Origin: JBHIFB01 sp046760905
GTDB lineage: Bacteria; Gemmatimonadota; CAZMKB01
Assembly: GCA_046760905.1 (NCBI GenBank)
Contig: JBHIFB010000158.1
Coordinates: forward strand, 1-6,582
Length of the DNA: 6,582 bases
Direction of reading: 5' to 3'
Made by a program: the position numbers and the translations under genes. Position 1 is the stretch's first letter, and each line of letters begins with the position of its first letter. This document shows, in pieces, positions 4,198 to 6,582 of this stretch. The notes under the pieces were generated by a model that was given only the letters and a program-made list of their open reading frames with translations, ran no database searches and had not been told where the DNA came from.

Positions 4198-6441
4198 GTG
4201 AAGTATGTGAAAGCGCTCCTGGCTCTGGCATTGATCTGTTTGTTTATGATCATATTAGCTCTTCGTTATCTCGGGTTCAATAACTATTCCTGGGACATGC
4301 GGCTGATCGCTGATGATGATTTTAACGGAGTCCTCCTAAACAGGGACAAGTACTCGGGGGCCGCAGGCCCTGGAAAGACTTACCCACGCAAGATATTCAC
4401 CAGAAGCGACATCCGGCAGCTACTTGCGGATAGGGTCTCCGATGAGTTCAACGAAACAGCCATAATCTATCTGCTCACCCCGGATGGCGATCCGTCCAAG
4501 GCCGATCTCGCCCTTGAACTCAAAAAACGGTTGCTGGATGAAGCTGATAGGGGAAACTACACCGGACCGGCTAACGGCGTGAAATACATTCAATTCGTGG
4601 CGATGACCAGAGCCCTTATGTTCCTGATGCTGAAGGAGAATGAAGGTCTGTTCACAGAGGCCGAATCGATAAGGATCGTTGACTGGTTTAGCCGGGTTGT
4701 GGAGAGAACATTCACCGTGGAATGGGTCGATTATCTTTATGCATGGAAATTCAGGATCGAGCCGCAGGGTCCGTATGTGAATCAGGAGATGGGTGCAGGT
4801 GCTCTAGTTGTGTTCGCCGAAGTCATTAAAGAAAGATATCCCGAGCTATGGAGAAAGTGCCTCGACTATGTCGATGAGAATTCTGTTTTCTGGAAGGGGA
4901 ATTTCAGGAATACCGACGACAGCCTTATATATCAGAAGGTGTGGATCTACGGCGCTTACCTCATGTCCTTTTTCAGGCCGAGGGAGGAATTGCAGAAATC
5001 AGAGAATGCGAGAAAATCGTTCGATTGGCTGTGCCTGCAGTGGCCATCGACGGGGGTATCACCGGCATACAACGAACTCAACCCCATTTCCGTGCCGGAT
5101 GTGCTTAGCCTCGGGGCTCATCTCTTCAACGATGGGAGGTACAAATGGATTGCGAACAGGATACTCAATCACATGGAAGAGAATGACCTGGGTTTTACCC
5201 ATGAGCCAACGTTCCTGTACGGGTTCAGTTTCTGGAACGATTCTCTGCCGTGCGTTGTGCCGGACTGGGGCTCGGTCTACTTCGTGGGTCCCGGTAATCT
5301 ACCAATCGATCCCGGTCCGATGAATCCTGATAAGATAGTGCTGAGGGATGGCTGGGATGATTCATCGTTGTATCTCCTCTTGAACCTGAGGTATACTGGA
5401 TGGTATGGGTACAAGGCGACCAATGCGGTCATAAATGTGATATGCGGAGAGCCTTTCGTTGGCGAGGACTACATACTCCAGGGAAATAAGCTCCTGTCGC
5501 TTGGCAGGAAGGCCGACAGGGATGGGCGGATAGACCGAACAAGGTTAAACGGCCTGCAGATAGCACGGCCGTCCTTCGTCAGATCCGCTGGTGAGTTGCT
5601 TAAAATCTGGTCTCCATGGGAACAGGATCTGCCGAAATATGCACTCGTGGAATACCTGAAAGAGCAGGACCGAATGGATGTGAGCAAATCCCTCATTACC
5701 GACTGGCACGGATGGCAACATACGAGACTCTGTGCGCTTATCAAGAACAGATTCATCGCCGTGATCGACAATGCAAGTGGAAGCCGATCAAAGGATGCGG
5801 CGATAACATGGCATCTCAAAGGAAATGCAATCAAGGCGGGTCATGATATATTTCTATCTCAGAATGGCTACAGGATGCAGGTTTCCTTACCCCATCACAC
5901 CGAGTGGTACGAAACGAAGATATTCAATGGCGCTGAGAAGGCACGACCGGCAGGGGATGTCCATGACATGGATCTTGATGTATTCTTGGTTTCCGAAGGA
6001 AAGCATGAATTCAGCACGGTATCACTTTTCATACCGGGTAGCGGCCCGGACATAGATGAGCAATGTCAGGTCACGATCGTCGATGTCACGAGGGAAGATG
6101 ATTCCCCAGCCTATCCGGATGCCGTTTGCGTGTCAGCCGAGGATCCGGATCATTCCTGGTCACTCGGCGCGCGCTTTGAGGAGATGACCTTCGACTATGG
6201 CGATTTATCATCCGATGCCGAACTTTTCTATGTAGACAGGGATGAACTCAGCTGGGACATCAGCTACATTTCCTGCAGGGAACTCTTCATTCGTTCCGAT
6301 AAGGATGTAAGGTCAATAACAGCTCTGATCGATGGTATGTGGGAGCAGGTGAGCTGGCAAAAGCGAGAAGGGGGCTACGAGCTAGCATTGCCAGCCAGTT
6401 CCGGGCTTATAAGGGTACAGTTCGAAGGGAGTCAAAACTGA
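4198..6441 (+). CDS. Membrane-anchored heparinase II/III-like protein (putative polysaccharide lyase fold)
   Basis: A 747-residue protein of uncertain function. A hydrophobic segment at residues 5-23 after MKYVK is a signal anchor or uncleaved signal, so the body should be outside the cytoplasm. Residues about 70-350 are rich in helical, aromatic segments, as in the alpha/alpha toroid of heparinase II/III and related lyases, including GPYVNQEMGAGALVVFAEV (191-209), where those enzymes have a conserved Asn region. Residues about 378-745 look like the following beta-sandwich: IVLRDGWDDSSLYLLLNLRY (380-399), then GWYGYKATNAV (401-411), where lyases carry a GHGHAD-like histidine motif, and later WHGWQHTR (503-510) with FIAVIDNASG (519-528). 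The expected catalytic histidines are not obvious, so it may be divergent or non-catalytic. Translation starts at GTG 4198 with GGGGA at 4184-4188, nine bases upstream. A membrane or exported protein begins just after it. Fold assignment is by remembered motif pattern, not by search. Confidence 0.7.
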   Translation: MKYVKALLALALICLFMIILALRYLGFNNYSWDMRLIADDDFNGVLLNRDKYSGAAGPGKTYPRKIFTRSDIRQLLADRVSDEFNETAIIYLLTPDGDPSKADLALELKKRLLDEADRGNYTGPANGVKYIQFVAMTRALMFLMLKENEGLFTEAESIRIVDWFSRVVERTFTVEWVDYLYAWKFRIEPQGPYVNQEMGAGALVVFAEVIKERYPELWRKCLDYVDENSVFWKGNFRNTDDSLIYQKVWIYGAYLMSFFRPREELQKSENARKSFDWLCLQWPSTGVSPAYNELNPISVPDVLSLGAHLFNDGRYKWIANRILNHMEENDLGFTHEPTFLYGFSFWNDSLPCVVPDWGSVYFVGPGNLPIDPGPMNPDKIVLRDGWDDSSLYLLLNLRYTGWYGYKATNAVINVICGEPFVGEDYILQGNKLLSLGRKADRDGRIDRTRLNGLQIARPSFVRSAGELLKIWSPWEQDLPKYALVEYLKEQDRMDVSKSLITDWHGWQHTRLCALIKNRFIAVIDNASGSRSKDAAITWHLKGNAIKAGHDIFLSQNGYRMQVSLPHHTEWYETKIFNGAEKARPAGDVHDMDLDVFLVSEGKHEFSTVSLFIPGSGPDIDEQCQVTIVDVTREDDSPAYPDAVCVSAEDPDHSWSLGARFEEMTFDYGDLSSDAELFYVDRDELSWDISYISCRELFIRSDKDVRSITALIDGMWEQVSWQKREGGYELALPASSGLIRVQFEGSQN

Positions 6442-6460
6442 CACGTCAGGACATCCTCAA

Positions 6461-6582
6461 CTGAGAACCTATCGGTTGCTTCTCGTAATAATCATTCTGA
6501 CTTTCTTCTATCCGCAATCCCGGCTCTCGGCCTCACTGGAACATACCGAGTCGCTGTACTTTTTTCTCATGGGATTATTCGT
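6461..6582 (+). CDS. Start of a putative exported or membrane protein (partial, runs off the window)
   Basis: A reading frame with no stop continues from 6413 to the window end. From a CTG at 6461 it encodes LRTYRLLLVIIILTFFYP and then SRLSASLEHTESLYFF. This is a basic start, a hydrophobic core and a polar region ending in an LSA that could be a signal-peptidase site, so a signal peptide or first membrane helix is likely. The start codon is unsure: CTG at 6461 has AGGA (6448-6451) nine bases upstream, TTG at 6476 has no clear site and loses the arginines, and the first ATG (6569) lies beyond the hydrophobic segment. It follows the lyase-like gene by about 20 bases, so the two probably share a transcript. 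The family cannot be named from so few residues. Confidence 0.45.
   Translation, partial: MRTYRLLLVIIILTFFYPQSRLSASLEHTESLYFFLMGLF

Noticed and set aside
4182..4286. Short frame from the ATG at 4182 overlapping the lyase-like gene start
   Set aside because: It is out of frame with the long gene, consumes that gene's ribosome site, and shows no recognisable protein features.

Overview
This is a bacterial window with a moderate GC content. It has Shine-Dalgarno-type ribosome sites, sigma70-like promoters and compact genes. The lineage cannot be fixed from this stretch alone. All the recognisable genes are chromosomal-type housekeeping or stress genes. I see no transposase, integrase, CRISPR array, tRNA or rRNA.

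Region 1 (1-2637, + strand) is a two-gene soft-metal resistance operon. A 14-bp hairpin of unknown role stands at the left edge. A perfect -35 box (97-102) and a palindromic ArsR/SmtB-type operator (about 121-144) follow, with the operator between the promoter and the ribosome site. Next come an ArsR/SmtB/CadC-family repressor (start best placed at 154) and, three bases after its stop, a P1B-2-type Zn/Cd/Pb exporting ATPase (CadA/ZntA type). The repressor should bind its own operator and release it when Cd, Pb or Zn occupies its sites, so that the pump is made only under metal load.

Region 2 (2720-3796, - strand) is a PepT-like M20-family metallopeptidase that converges on the cad operon. Its own promoter and a 17-bp palindrome lie in a 401-bp divergent intergenic region (3797-4197). 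That region also serves the next gene.

Region 3 (4198-6582, + strand) begins with a large membrane-anchored protein. It looks like a remote heparinase II/III-type polysaccharide lyase, an alpha-helical toroid followed by a beta-sandwich, but the usual catalytic histidine motifs are not evident. It is followed closely by the start of a second exported or membrane protein that runs off the window. This suggests the edge of an envelope or exopolysaccharide locus, but that is inference.

No clearly new multi-gene system is visible. The points most worth a second look are the left-edge hairpin, a strong 11-bp hairpin inside the 5' part of cadA, the HP-to-HH change in the ATPase nucleotide-binding domain, the altered metal site of the repressor, and the divergent lyase-like protein.
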